DNA from: Gemmatimonadota bacterium
GTDB lineage: Bacteria; Gemmatimonadota; Gemmatimonadetes; Gemmatimonadales; GWC2-71-9
Direction of reading: 5' to 3'
DNA length: 7,552 bases
Assembly: GCA_022573095.1 (NCBI GenBank)
Contig: JACZUR010000108.1
Span: forward strand, 1 to 7,552
The notes below the pieces were generated by a model. That model worked only from the letters and a program-made list of their open reading frames with translations, was not told the DNA's origin and ran no database searches. How positions within the stretch are numbered: the first letter of the stretch is position 1; each line of letters starts with the position of its first letter. Of this stretch, positions 1-7,013 are shown in pieces. The position numbers were made by a program, and so were the translations under genes.

Positions 1-966
1 ATAGTGTTGGTGGCGAGTGACGGCGGCGACGGGCTTCTCGAGGCTCTGGCGGGTCGTCTTACCCAGGTTACCCAGCACACGGTCACTGGGCCGTTGAAGA
101 AGAGCGTCCACGCGAAGGTGGGGTGGTTTTCGCCCATTTCAGCTGTGATTGAGTCCCGCCTGGCATGTGGCCTCTCCTTGCTCCGTGATCGGGAGCGAGA
201 TCCCCTTACGACGACGTCGCGAGGCGTGGGCGAGTTGATCTTGCAGGCTGTGGAACTGGGCGCCCGGGAGATCTTCGTGGGGCTCGGTGGGAGCGCCACC
301 GCAGATTGCGGGTTGGGAATGGCCCGCAGCTGGGGATGGGGTTTTGCAGACAGCGAGGGAAATAGTGTTGCGGCCAGTTATCAGCTAGAGCGTCTGAGTA
401 CTGTTTCCCCGGGTATCCCTCCCGGGGTGAGTCTTACCGGTCTCTGCGATGTATCGAACCCGCTGACCGGTCCCAACGGTGCCGTTATCTATGTTCCGCA
501 AAAGGGGGGCTCGGAGGACGAGTGCGCTGTTCTCGAACGGGGATGGGTGCAGCTGGCTCGGATTATGGCCCAGATGTGCGGACGAGATTATAGCCAGATA
601 CCTGGTACCGGGGCCGCCGGTGGTATCGGCTTCGGATTGATGGCGTTCGCAGGGGGAGAACTCGTATCGGGCTCGGACTGGGTGCTACAGACCCTTGGGT
701 TCGAAGACGCGCTGGCCACGGCCGACCTCGTGGTTGTCGGAGAGGGGAAGTTTGACGAAACGTCGCTATGGGGAAAGCTTTCCGGCAATGTGCTGCGCAG
801 AGCGTCGCAGACGGGAGTTCCGGCGGTGCTCGTGTCGCCGCAGGTCGCTGCGGCGGACACTTTTGGCGCTCACATAGTTACCGGCGGCGCGATTTGGGAC
901 CGAGAGGAGCTATATCGGCGTTCTCGCGAGGGCATTGCCCACGCCCTTAGCTTGCTCGCCCCATAG
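1..966 (+). CDS. Glycerate 2-kinase, type 1 (GlxK/GarK family), 5' end missing
   Basis: Glycerate kinase phosphorylates D-glycerate with ATP, feeding glycolate/glyoxylate- or serine-derived carbon into glycolysis as 2-phosphoglycerate; it is cytosolic. The reading frame is open to the first base of the window, and the first visible motif, DGGDG, corresponds to the DGGEG motif that family members carry some 40-60 residues after their start. The gene therefore begins upstream, and the GTG at position 4 is not the real start. Family signatures follow in order, counted from that GTG: TSRGVGEL (71-78), LGGSATADCGLGM (94-106), CDVSNPLTG (148-156), PQKGG (165-169), GTGAAGGIGFGL (201-212) and the C-terminal GEGKFDE (246-252) with GK at 257-258. 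The 321 visible codons plus the missing part agree with the usual length of about 370-380. It ends 69 bases before glyS. The product class is very secure, but the family signatures do not tell which degradation pathway it serves. Confidence 0.94.
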   Translation: MVLVASDGGDGLLEALAGRLTQVTQHTVTGPLKKSVHAKVGWFSPISAVIESRLACGLSLLRDRERDPLTTTSRGVGELILQAVELGAREIFVGLGGSATADCGLGMARSWGWGFADSEGNSVAASYQLERLSTVSPGIPPGVSLTGLCDVSNPLTGPNGAVIYVPQKGGSEDECAVLERGWVQLARIMAQMCGRDYSQIPGTGAAGGIGFGLMAFAGGELVSGSDWVLQTLGFEDALATADLVVVGEGKFDETSLWGKLSGNVLRRASQTGVPAVLVSPQVAAADTFGAHIVTGGAIWDREELYRRSREGIAHALSLLAP

Positions 967-1035
967 CGGCCGTCTATCTTGCCACTCCAACATCTGACGT
1001 AACGTATTCCAGAACATTCTAGTGCTACAGGTGCG

Positions 1036-2370
1036 ATGGGCGAAGCATCACTTATGGATAAGATCGTCTCACTCGCTAAGAGACGGGGTTTTGTGTTTCA
1101 GAGTTCTGAGATCTACGGCGGATTGGGCTCAGTGTGGGACTACGGCCCCCTTGGGGTCGAGCTGAAGAAGAACTTGAAGGATCGGTGGTGGCGTTCCATG
1201 GTGAGGGGACGCGAAGATGTGGAAGGCCTGGATGCCGCGATCTTGATGGCTCCCGAGGGGTGGGTTGCTTCCGGCCATGTCTCGGGGTTCACGGACCCGT
1301 TGGTGGACTGTAAGAGCTGCAAGAACCGATTTCGCTCGGATGATCCTAGCATCAAAGGCGAACCAGGCGAGCCGGATGCCCGGTGTCCCGTCTGCGGTAA
1401 CAAGGGTACGCTGACGGCGCCGCGAATGTTCAATCTCATGTTCAAAACCTTTATGGGCCCGGTCGAGGATGACACTTCTCAGGTATACCTGCGCCCTGAA
1501 ACTGCTCAGGGGATCTACGTCAACTACCTCAACGTGATGCAATCGTCGAGGCAAAAAATTCCGTTTGGTATCGCACAGGTTGGCAAAGCGTTCAGAAACG
1601 AGATTACGCCGGGGAACTTCATTTTCCGCACGCGTGAGTTTGAGCAGATGGAAATGCAGTACTTTGTTCGGCCAGGAGACGATGAAGAATGGTTTCAGTA
1701 TTGGAAAGAGCAACGCATGAACTGGCACGCGGCGCTGGGGATTCGGAAAGAACGGCTACGGTTCCATGAACATACGTCCGATGAGTTGCCGCATTACGCA
1801 AAAGCTGCGTTTGACATTGAGTACGAGTTTCCTTTTGGCTGGCAGGAGTTCGAGGGGATTCATAACCGAACGGATTTTGACCTTACGCGGCACGCGAAAC
1901 ACTCGGGGAAGAAGCTTGAGTACCGGGACCCTAAGACGAATGAACGATTCGTTCCCTACATCGTAGAAACATCTCTGGGTGCTGATCGCTTGGCACTCGT
2001 AGTGCTGGTCGACGCGTACCGGGAGGAAGAGCTGGAAGGAGCGAGTCGCGTTGTACTTGGTCTCGATCCCTCGATAGCTCCGACGAAGGTGGGGATCTTT
2101 CCATTGGTCAACAAAGATGGGATGCCGGAAATCGCGCGCAAGCTATTCAGTGAGGTTCGCGGTCGTATGACCTGTTTTTACGACGATTCCGGATCCATAG
2201 GGAGGCGTTACCGGCGTCAGGACGAGGCCGGCACTCCTTTCTGTATCACCGTTGATGGTCAGAGCACGGAAGACAGTACGGTCACGGTGCGTGACAGGGA
2301 CACACTTCGGCAAGAGCGCGTCGATATCGGCCGAGTAATCGATTATGTAGGCGAGAGGATCGAGACTTGA
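1036..2370 (+). CDS. glyS: Glycine--tRNA ligase, homodimeric (alpha2) type
   Basis: This cytosolic class II aminoacyl-tRNA synthetase charges tRNA-Gly with glycine using ATP. The 444-residue protein opens with the family signature KRRGFVFQSSEIYGG (15-29) and WDYGPLG (34-40). Four cysteines, CKSC (92-95) and CPVC (117-120), form a zinc-knuckle insertion seen in some bacterial and archaeal-type GlyRS. The LRPETAQGIY segment (152-161), motif 2 (FRNEITPGNFIFRTREFEQME, 187 onward), NRTDFDL (277-283) and motif 3 (LGADR, 314-318) are intact. The C-terminal anticodon-binding domain (about 350-444) contains GRRYRRQDEAGTPF (389-402). This is the single-chain enzyme, not the alpha2-beta2 GlyQ/GlyS type. 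ATG 1036 is the first in-frame ATG after an upstream stop at 1000; AGGTG at 1029-1033 lies very close to it. An internal ATG at 1054 would still keep the conserved start of the domain. The peptidase gene overlaps its stop codon. Confidence 0.98.
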   Translation: MGEASLMDKIVSLAKRRGFVFQSSEIYGGLGSVWDYGPLGVELKKNLKDRWWRSMVRGREDVEGLDAAILMAPEGWVASGHVSGFTDPLVDCKSCKNRFRSDDPSIKGEPGEPDARCPVCGNKGTLTAPRMFNLMFKTFMGPVEDDTSQVYLRPETAQGIYVNYLNVMQSSRQKIPFGIAQVGKAFRNEITPGNFIFRTREFEQMEMQYFVRPGDDEEWFQYWKEQRMNWHAALGIRKERLRFHEHTSDELPHYAKAAFDIEYEFPFGWQEFEGIHNRTDFDLTRHAKHSGKKLEYRDPKTNERFVPYIVETSLGADRLALVVLVDAYREEELEGASRVVLGLDPSIAPTKVGIFPLVNKDGMPEIARKLFSEVRGRMTCFYDDSGSIGRRYRRQDEAGTPFCITVDGQSTEDSTVTVRDRDTLRQERVDIGRVIDYVGERIET

Positions 2371-3824
2371 ACCTGGAGACTCTCAGAGTCCACGGTGAGG
2401 AGATACACCAGGAACTGGGAAGAGAATACTACGGTACTGGCTCCGGGTTGAAGAAGGATGCCGAGTTTCAACAGATCTATGACAGGTACGGTGATCTTGT
2501 TAGTCACGAGGCTCTCGAACTCGTTCTCGATAGTGGTAACTCGGAACTCGTGGGCTGGATCGTCGATCTTCGCAGCAGCCGTCGCGTTGCGGAACTCGAC
2601 GAGAAGAAACACGCCTGGGAGCAAAGCGCGAGCATAACGGTCGGCGACGCTAGAATACCCTATCTGAAATTGCCCATTGAGATATCCAACTCGTCAGACC
2701 GTGACTACAGGATCAAGCTCGACTCGGCGCGCGCTGATCTGGGTGCAACGGAACTAAATGGTCTATTGCGCGAGCGCTTTGGTGTTGAGCACGACGAAGT
2801 CGAAAGGCTCGGTCGCGGTGACTATGTAAAGGTTGTCGGTAATTTGGCCGACATTGACCTGGACGACCTCGGAGGCCAGGCGGCAACGTTCCTGTGTGAG
2901 ACTGCTGATGTCTATCGGGATGTGTTATCCCGGCTCATCTCGAAGCGACTGAGCCGGGGATTAGACGATCTAGTTCGGTCGGATGCAGCTTGGGCTTTCC
3001 GGGCGGATGAATTCGACTCTTTTTTTGCCTCTGATGTTGCAGTAGAGATAGCTCATCGCCAGATGCGGGATATGGGGCTAGACGCGGGGCAGTCCGGTCG
3101 GGTCAACTTCGACACCGCTGAGCGTCCCGGCAAGCAGCCGAGAGCGTTTTGTGTTCGCGTCCGGGTTCCGCACGAGATCTACCTGGTGTTGCGGCCCAGG
3201 GGCGGACATGCTGACTATCGAACTCTGTGGCATGAACTGGGTCACGCGATGCATTTCGCTTCGGTCGATCCTGAAGCCTCGTTTGAAGCAAAATGGCTCG
3301 GCGACAGCTCCGTCACGGAAGGCTTTGCTATGCTTTGGGATCATCTTACGCTGGACAGAAACTGGCTGAGGGAGTACGCGGGAATGCCCGAGAGCGCGGC
3401 AAGGGAACTATTGTTCGATTTGGCGGTGTCGGAACTCTATATGATCAGGAGATACGCCGCCAAGCTTTTTTACGAACTAGCACTCCACCGCAGTGATTTT
3501 TCTGATCTGGGGGAATGCTACGCGGATTCCCTGAGTACGGCAACACTGTTTCACTATCCACCGGGGGATTGGCTGTTAGACGTCGATCCCGGTTTCTATG
3601 TCGCACGCTACCTGCGTGCCTGGCAGATGGAAGCGGCGCTGGCGCAAGAATTGACTAACAAGTTCGACACCGACTGGTATCGCAATCCCAGGGCGGGAAG
3701 TTTTGTTCAGCATCTGATGAGCAGGGGGCAGGGTGATCCAGCGCATAAGTTGGTCCTCGATGTCACAGGAAACAATCTTACCTTCGAACCCCTGCTCGAC
3801 CGTTTAAACTCGCTTTTCGCGTAA
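2367..3824 (+). CDS. M3-like HExxH zinc metallopeptidase, uncharacterised subgroup
   Basis: This is a predicted soluble zinc peptidase of 485 residues with no signal peptide or membrane segment, so it probably acts on peptides in the cytosol. The zinc site is HELGH (H289, E290, H293), followed by SVTEGF with E318, exactly 25 residues after the second histidine. That spacing is the one I recall between the second histidine and the glutamate ligand of thimet-type M3 oligopeptidases. Further conserved-looking stretches are PRAFC (258-262) with VPHEIYLVLRPRGG (267-280) ahead of the active site, and DPGFYVARY (407-415), which may supply the tyrosines that stabilise the transition state. The N-terminal half is largely helical and charged. 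It is shorter than classical M3 enzymes (about 600-680). The TTG start at 2367 shares TTGA with the glyS stop and is preceded by GAGAGGA (2353-2359), seven bases away, which suggests translational coupling. The metallopeptidase call is firm, the M3 placement moderate and the substrate unknown. Confidence 0.82.
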   Translation: MNLETLRVHGEEIHQELGREYYGTGSGLKKDAEFQQIYDRYGDLVSHEALELVLDSGNSELVGWIVDLRSSRRVAELDEKKHAWEQSASITVGDARIPYLKLPIEISNSSDRDYRIKLDSARADLGATELNGLLRERFGVEHDEVERLGRGDYVKVVGNLADIDLDDLGGQAATFLCETADVYRDVLSRLISKRLSRGLDDLVRSDAAWAFRADEFDSFFASDVAVEIAHRQMRDMGLDAGQSGRVNFDTAERPGKQPRAFCVRVRVPHEIYLVLRPRGGHADYRTLWHELGHAMHFASVDPEASFEAKWLGDSSVTEGFAMLWDHLTLDRNWLREYAGMPESAARELLFDLAVSELYMIRRYAAKLFYELALHRSDFSDLGECYADSLSTATLFHYPPGDWLLDVDPGFYVARYLRAWQMEAALAQELTNKFDTDWYRNPRAGSFVQHLMSRGQGDPAHKLVLDVTGNNLTFEPLLDRLNSLFA

Positions 3825-3850
3825 CTGGCGCCAAACGGACGCATTATCCT

Positions 3851-3859
3851 AGGGGGGAG
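3851..3859 (+). promoter_or_regulatory. Shine-Dalgarno-like tract before the transporter's CTG start
   Basis: The purine run AGGGGGGAG lies just upstream of the CTG at 3862 and just after the in-frame stop TAG (3850-3852, overlapping the first bases of the run). Its GGAG end is only two bases from CTG, but pairing through the earlier G run would give more ordinary spacing. No comparable purine tract stands immediately before the ATG at 3901; the nearest is TTGGGG with a one-base gap. The tract therefore supports initiation upstream of that ATG. Confidence 0.45.
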
Positions 3860-3861
3860 CA

Positions 3862-5412
3862 CTGTCTCAGCAACCAGATTCATTCTCGTCACGTTGGGGC
3901 ATGTTGTTGGTCATGTTGGGCATGGCGGTGGGCACCGGCAACATCTGGAGATTTCCCCGAATCGCAGCGCAGAACGGTGGAGGAGAGTTCATCGTTGCGT
4001 GGATCTCATTTCTCTTCCTGTGGTCCATTCCTCTCATCCTCCTCGAGTTCGGCCTCGGCCGAAAAACCCGAGGAGGGCCGGTCAAGGCTTTCATCATGTT
4101 ACTAGGACCTAGGTGGGCTTGGATGGGTGCCTTTGTGGCGTTCGTTGCGACCGCGATCATGTTCTATTACTCGGTAGTGGCAGGATGGACTATTAGATAC
4201 CTCGTAGCGTCTTTCACAGGTGAAATCCCCGGAGAACAGCCGGGAGCGTTCTGGTCATCCTACACCACATCGTGGTGGCCTGTGCTGACACATGGGTTGG
4301 CCATGGGCGCCGGGGTCTTCGTAGTGTCCAGAGGAGTTAGGTCGATTGAGCGAGTCGCTAAAATCCTGATGCCCGCCCTGTTGGTTCTCATCGTGGTGCT
4401 TACTATACGCGCGGTTACGTTACCGGGAGCGTCGGACGGGTTGGCGTATCTCTTTACAGTCGACTGGGCCGGTCTCGCCAACGCGGAGGTCTGGTTACAT
4501 GCCCTCACGCAAAACGCGTGGGATACCGGCGCCGGATGGGGTCTCGTCCTGTGCTACGCCGCATACTTGAGGTTGCAGGAGGACACAGCACTCAATGCGT
4601 TCATAGTGCCGATAGCCAACAACGTCGTCTCGCTATTGGCCGGAGTCATGGTCATATGTACCGTGTTCTCGGTGATCCCCGCTCTCGTCGGAAATTTTGC
4701 CACCGATCCAGATGCGTTGAGTGCGTTCCCACAGCTGTCCGATGCCGTAGCCGCAGGCCAATCGCTCAGTCCCCAACTGCTGCAGGAAACCATTTTCGGC
4801 GCTGGTAACGAAGGACTCACCTTCATCTGGATGCCCGAACTGTTTGCCCGTCTACCGTTCGGGCGCAGCCTGATGGTGCTTTTCTTCGCCGCCTTGGCGT
4901 TCGCCGCGTTTACCAGCCTCATTGCAATGATTGAACTCGCGTCTCGAGTTCTGCGCGACGCCGGTGTGGAACGCGGGAAAGCTGTTTCTGTAGTCGGAGT
5001 TGTGGGGTTCGCGCTAGGGCTCCCCTCCGCGATGTCCCTCCAGTTCCTTCACAACCAGGATTGGGTTTGGGGCGTTGCCTTGATGGTTTCGGGGTTATTT
5101 TTCGTGATAGCGGTTGCGGGGTCTGGGATACGCAAGTTTCGAGAAACGCAGCTGTCTCACGAGCATTCGGATATTTCGATCGGACGTTGGTGGGACCTGG
5201 TCATTGGTTTTCTGGTGCCGCTGGAGGCTTTGGTGCTGCTCGGTTGGTGGATGTACCAGAGCAGAGGCTGGGATCCGGAGGGCTGGCTACGCCCATTCGC
5301 TGTCGAGAACGTCGGAACGATCTTGTTCCAATGGGGGGTGGTTATCGCTGTCCTGATCGCTGCTAACCGCTGGCTGGTTGCTCGAACGGTGCTCGATGGC
5401 AGTGGCGAGTGA
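3862..5412 (+). CDS. Na+-dependent amino acid transporter, NSS/SNF family (LeuT fold)
   Basis: This inner-membrane symporter of the neurotransmitter:sodium symporter family probably imports an amino acid with Na+. The frame is open from a stop at 3850. The only standard start, ATG 3901, falls within helix 1 and removes the usual hydrophilic N-terminus. Starting at CTG 3862 gives SQQPDSFSSRWG before helix 1 and 516 residues, and makes helix 1 numbering equal to LeuT: G20, A22, V23, G24, G26, N27, R30. Twelve helices are visible, roughly 13-33, 44-66, 85-116, 139-156, 164-186, 208-235, 243-275, 333-363, 372-393, 400-422, 444-464 and 483-510. Na2 ligands are kept (A348, T351, S352 for LeuT A351, T354, S355), as is Y103 (LeuT Y108, substrate carboxylate). 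LeuT T254 is replaced by D221 in QNAWDTGAGWG, Y47 by W47, and E290 by S257, so the Na1/chloride region is unusual. The family call is secure; the substrate is unknown. Confidence 0.93.
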   Translation: MSQQPDSFSSRWGMLLVMLGMAVGTGNIWRFPRIAAQNGGGEFIVAWISFLFLWSIPLILLEFGLGRKTRGGPVKAFIMLLGPRWAWMGAFVAFVATAIMFYYSVVAGWTIRYLVASFTGEIPGEQPGAFWSSYTTSWWPVLTHGLAMGAGVFVVSRGVRSIERVAKILMPALLVLIVVLTIRAVTLPGASDGLAYLFTVDWAGLANAEVWLHALTQNAWDTGAGWGLVLCYAAYLRLQEDTALNAFIVPIANNVVSLLAGVMVICTVFSVIPALVGNFATDPDALSAFPQLSDAVAAGQSLSPQLLQETIFGAGNEGLTFIWMPELFARLPFGRSLMVLFFAALAFAAFTSLIAMIELASRVLRDAGVERGKAVSVVGVVGFALGLPSAMSLQFLHNQDWVWGVALMVSGLFFVIAVAGSGIRKFRETQLSHEHSDISIGRWWDLVIGFLVPLEALVLLGWWMYQSRGWDPEGWLRPFAVENVGTILFQWGVVIAVLIAANRWLVARTVLDGSGE

Positions 5413-5423
5413 AACAGGAGCTG

Positions 5424-5444
5424 TCGCGATTCCGCGATTTGTTT
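5424..5444 (+). terminator. Possible weak intrinsic terminator after the transporter gene
   Basis: TCGCG (5424-5428) and CGCGA (5433-5437) form a perfect five-base-pair stem with a four-base ATTC loop, followed directly by TTTGTTT (5438-5444). A flanking G-T wobble pair (5423/5438) could lengthen it. It lies 11 bases after the transporter stop and before the 88-residue gene, where a transcription-unit boundary is plausible. The stem is short and the T-tract is interrupted, so it may only attenuate transcription, or the match may be chance. Confidence 0.3.
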
Positions 5445-5475
5445 CGACCCTTACTACTAGTGAGGTAACCGGAGC

Positions 5476-5742
5476 ATGGTACACGAAGCAACCACCACAC
5501 TAGAGAGTTCCGACGTCATAGCGAAGGCCAAGTCGTTTTTTCGCGACAGGGTACCCCACTATGGAGCCTTTCTGGATAGTGAAGGAGAGTCGTTTGTAAC
5601 CTTTAGGGGCCGGGGCGGTGAAGAGATCACCATCGCCGTCATTGCGGGGGATGAATATACGCGCGTTCGGGCTTCCAGCCTGCTTTATGATCAGGCGATC
5701 GGACGTTTCTTTTCGACTTTGCCGAAGGCCCACACAGCGTAA
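5476..5742 (+). CDS. Small soluble protein of unknown function (88 aa)
   Basis: I do not recognise this family. The 88-residue product has no signal peptide or membrane segment. Its pattern suggests an N-terminal helix (about 12-25, DVIAKAKSFFRDR), a beta-rich middle (about 30-65, including FVTFRGRGGEEITIAVIAG and TRVRASS) and a C-terminal helix (about 68-82, LLYDQAIGRFFSTL). That is a plausible compact alpha-beta-alpha fold. The start is supported by GAGGT (5462-5466), nine bases upstream of ATG 5476, and a second GGAG (5471-5474) very close to it. The gene follows the transporter after 63 bases and ends five bases before the next small gene, suggesting co-expression with the membrane protein and the downstream HDAC-family gene. 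The coding call rests on a good ribosome site, tight packing and a coherent protein pattern; the function is unknown. Confidence 0.72.
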   Translation: MVHEATTTLESSDVIAKAKSFFRDRVPHYGAFLDSEGESFVTFRGRGGEEITIAVIAGDEYTRVRASSLLYDQAIGRFFSTLPKAHTA

Positions 5743-5747
5743 AGCTA

Positions 5748-6047
5748 ATGGCAGGCCGGCGCCCCAATTGGATTATCACTGTGGTGGCGATCGTGCTGCT
5801 CGCTGTTGATGGAGTTCTCCTGCTTTGGGCCGGGGTATGGTCCAGGCGATTTGTCTTTCTTTTTTGGGGCGCGGTCTTTTTCCTGGGGGCGGTTGCGGTT
5901 GTCGTCCTTTATCGCAGATATGCTCGCAAAATGGAAGAACTCAGAACAGCAAAGAAAGCTATGCTTCTTGAGATAGATGCCATGAGGGAAATTGCCGCGC
6001 AGGCTGAGCCGGCGACAGATAGCAGCGATTCGCACCCTGCCCCTTGA
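5748..6047 (+). CDS. Small two-helix membrane protein with cytoplasmic coiled-coil tail (99 aa), unknown function
   Basis: I do not recognise a named family. The product has a short basic N-terminus (MAGRRPNW), a hydrophobic helix at about 8-30, a short basic turn (WSRR, 31-34), and a second hydrophobic helix at about 35-55 ending in YRRYARK. A charged helical stretch (about 57-86, with MEELRTAKKAMLLEIDAMRE) could form a coiled coil, and a Pro/Ser/Asp-rich tail follows. By the positive-inside rule both the N-terminus and the tail could face the cytoplasm, although the basic turn between the helices argues weakly against this. ATG 5748 is five bases after the previous stop, with no strong Shine-Dalgarno, so translation may depend on coupling to the 88-residue gene. 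The HDAC-family gene starts 30 bases later. The protein could be a membrane anchor or scaffold; nothing visible fixes a role. Confidence 0.72.
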   Translation: MAGRRPNWIITVVAIVLLAVDGVLLLWAGVWSRRFVFLFWGAVFFLGAVAVVVLYRRYARKMEELRTAKKAMLLEIDAMREIAAQAEPATDSSDSHPAP

Positions 6048-6077
6048 GGCGTATCCTCTGAACGAGTCGGTCATACG

Positions 6078-7010
6078 TTGACAGTGCATGTAGTCTGGCA
6101 TCCGTCGTCACTTGAACACGATCCTGGTGAAGGGCATCCGGAATCACCAGCTCGCTTGCGTGCCGTCTTGAATTCTTTGCGCACCGACCAATTTGCAGGT
6201 CACGTGAAGTGGCACGAGGTCGACTCTGTAAACCTGGGTGCGATCCTTGCTGTTCACAGCGAAGAGTACTATTCACGTTTGGATACGATCGCCGCCGCCG
6301 GGGGTGGTTGGTTAGACCAGGATACTTACGTTGGCGCGGGCAGTCTCGAGGCCGCGATTCACGCGGCCGGCGCGGCGGTCGAAGCCACCGCACTCTCCGT
6401 TCAAAGCGGATGGAACTCTTTTGCGGCTGTTCGCCCGCCGGGACACCATGCGTGCTACGAACGTGGTATGGGATTCTGCCTGCTGAATAACGTTGTCGTC
6501 GCCGCAAGATTCGCAATTAATCACTTTGATTTGGATCGAATTCTCATAGTTGATTGGGATGTGCATCATGGAAACGGTACTCAAGAGCTGGTCGAGGCCG
6601 ACAACCGAATTCGCTACGTGTCACTGCACGAGTGGCCCGCATATCCGGGAACCGGCGCTGTGACCGAGCGCGGAGTAGGTAACATTTTTAACGTACCGCT
6701 ACCCGGCGGGCTTCCTCGCCGCGATTACGTGGAGGCGCTGGGAAGCGCTGTCGACCGGGCGACGAATGATTGGCTGCCTCAGCTCATTATTATCTCGGCA
6801 GGGTTCGACGCGATGGCAGGCGACCCACTGGCTAATTTCACGCTGGAGCCGATGGATTACTCGGAGTGGATCTCTCGCTGGATGGAGTGGGGTGTACCGA
6901 TGGTTTCTGTACTCGAGGGCGGATATGTTCCAGACCGACTCGCGGTGGCTGTTGAGGAGCACATCAGGGCGCTCAGCAGTGACGGGTCCTTTGCTGCCAA
7001 GACGTATTAG
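6078..7010 (+). CDS. Histone deacetylase superfamily amidohydrolase
   Basis: This is a zinc-dependent deacetylase-fold enzyme of 310 residues with no signal peptide. Bacterial relatives include AcuC-type protein deacetylases and acetylpolyamine amidohydrolases. The motifs appear in order: GHPESPARL (19-27), RPPGHHA (119-125) with the catalytic pair H123/H124, VDWDVHHGNGT (158-168) providing zinc ligands D161 and H163, SAGFDAMAGDP (240-250) providing the third ligand D244, and LEGGY (279-283) with the catalytic Y283. All key residues are present, so the enzyme should be active. The PESPxRL and YPGTG motifs point to the class II-like/amidohydrolase branch rather than class I. The start is taken as TTG 6078; GTG 6084 is nearly as good, and neither has a clear Shine-Dalgarno. 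An in-frame stop at 6045 rules out an earlier start. priA begins three bases after its stop, suggesting one transcript. The fold is certain, but the substrate (protein acetyl-lysine, acetylpolyamine or other) cannot be read from sequence. Confidence 0.94.
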   Translation: MTVHVVWHPSSLEHDPGEGHPESPARLRAVLNSLRTDQFAGHVKWHEVDSVNLGAILAVHSEEYYSRLDTIAAAGGGWLDQDTYVGAGSLEAAIHAAGAAVEATALSVQSGWNSFAAVRPPGHHACYERGMGFCLLNNVVVAARFAINHFDLDRILIVDWDVHHGNGTQELVEADNRIRYVSLHEWPAYPGTGAVTERGVGNIFNVPLPGGLPRRDYVEALGSAVDRATNDWLPQLIIISAGFDAMAGDPLANFTLEPMDYSEWISRWMEWGVPMVSVLEGGYVPDRLAVAVEEHIRALSSDGSFAAKTY

Positions 7011-7013
7011 CTA

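Noticed and set aside
967..1035. Possible promoter for glyS (TTGCCA at 979-984 with a weak -10 about 17 bases later)
   Set aside because: The -35-like hexamer is fair, but candidate -10 hexamers near 1000-1008 match the consensus at only about three of six positions. The gap is also too short for a T-box leader, and no hairpin or T-box element is seen.
1129..1728. Open frame of 199 codons on the minus strand opposite glyS
   Set aside because: It lies wholly within the unmistakable glyS coding region, and its translation (Arg/Pro/His-rich, no coherent motif) looks like an antisense shadow.
3826..3833. Palindrome TGGCGCCA just after the peptidase stop
   Set aside because: It is eight bases with no loop and no T-tract, so it is neither a credible terminator nor, on its own, an operator.
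3901..3903. ATG 3901 as the transporter start
   Set aside because: It would remove the hydrophilic tail and the conserved RWG just before helix 1. The upstream in-frame codons look like a genuine NSS N-terminus.
5745..6101. 118-codon minus-strand frame opposite the 99-aa membrane gene
   Set aside because: Its product is Lys/Pro/Asn-rich without a coherent domain, while the + strand frame gives two clean membrane helices, a helical tail and tight packing with neighbours.
5959..6516. 185-codon minus-strand frame opposite the start of the HDAC-family gene
   Set aside because: It is extremely Arg-rich and low-complexity, and it overlaps the conserved HDAC motifs on the + strand, so it is a composition artefact.
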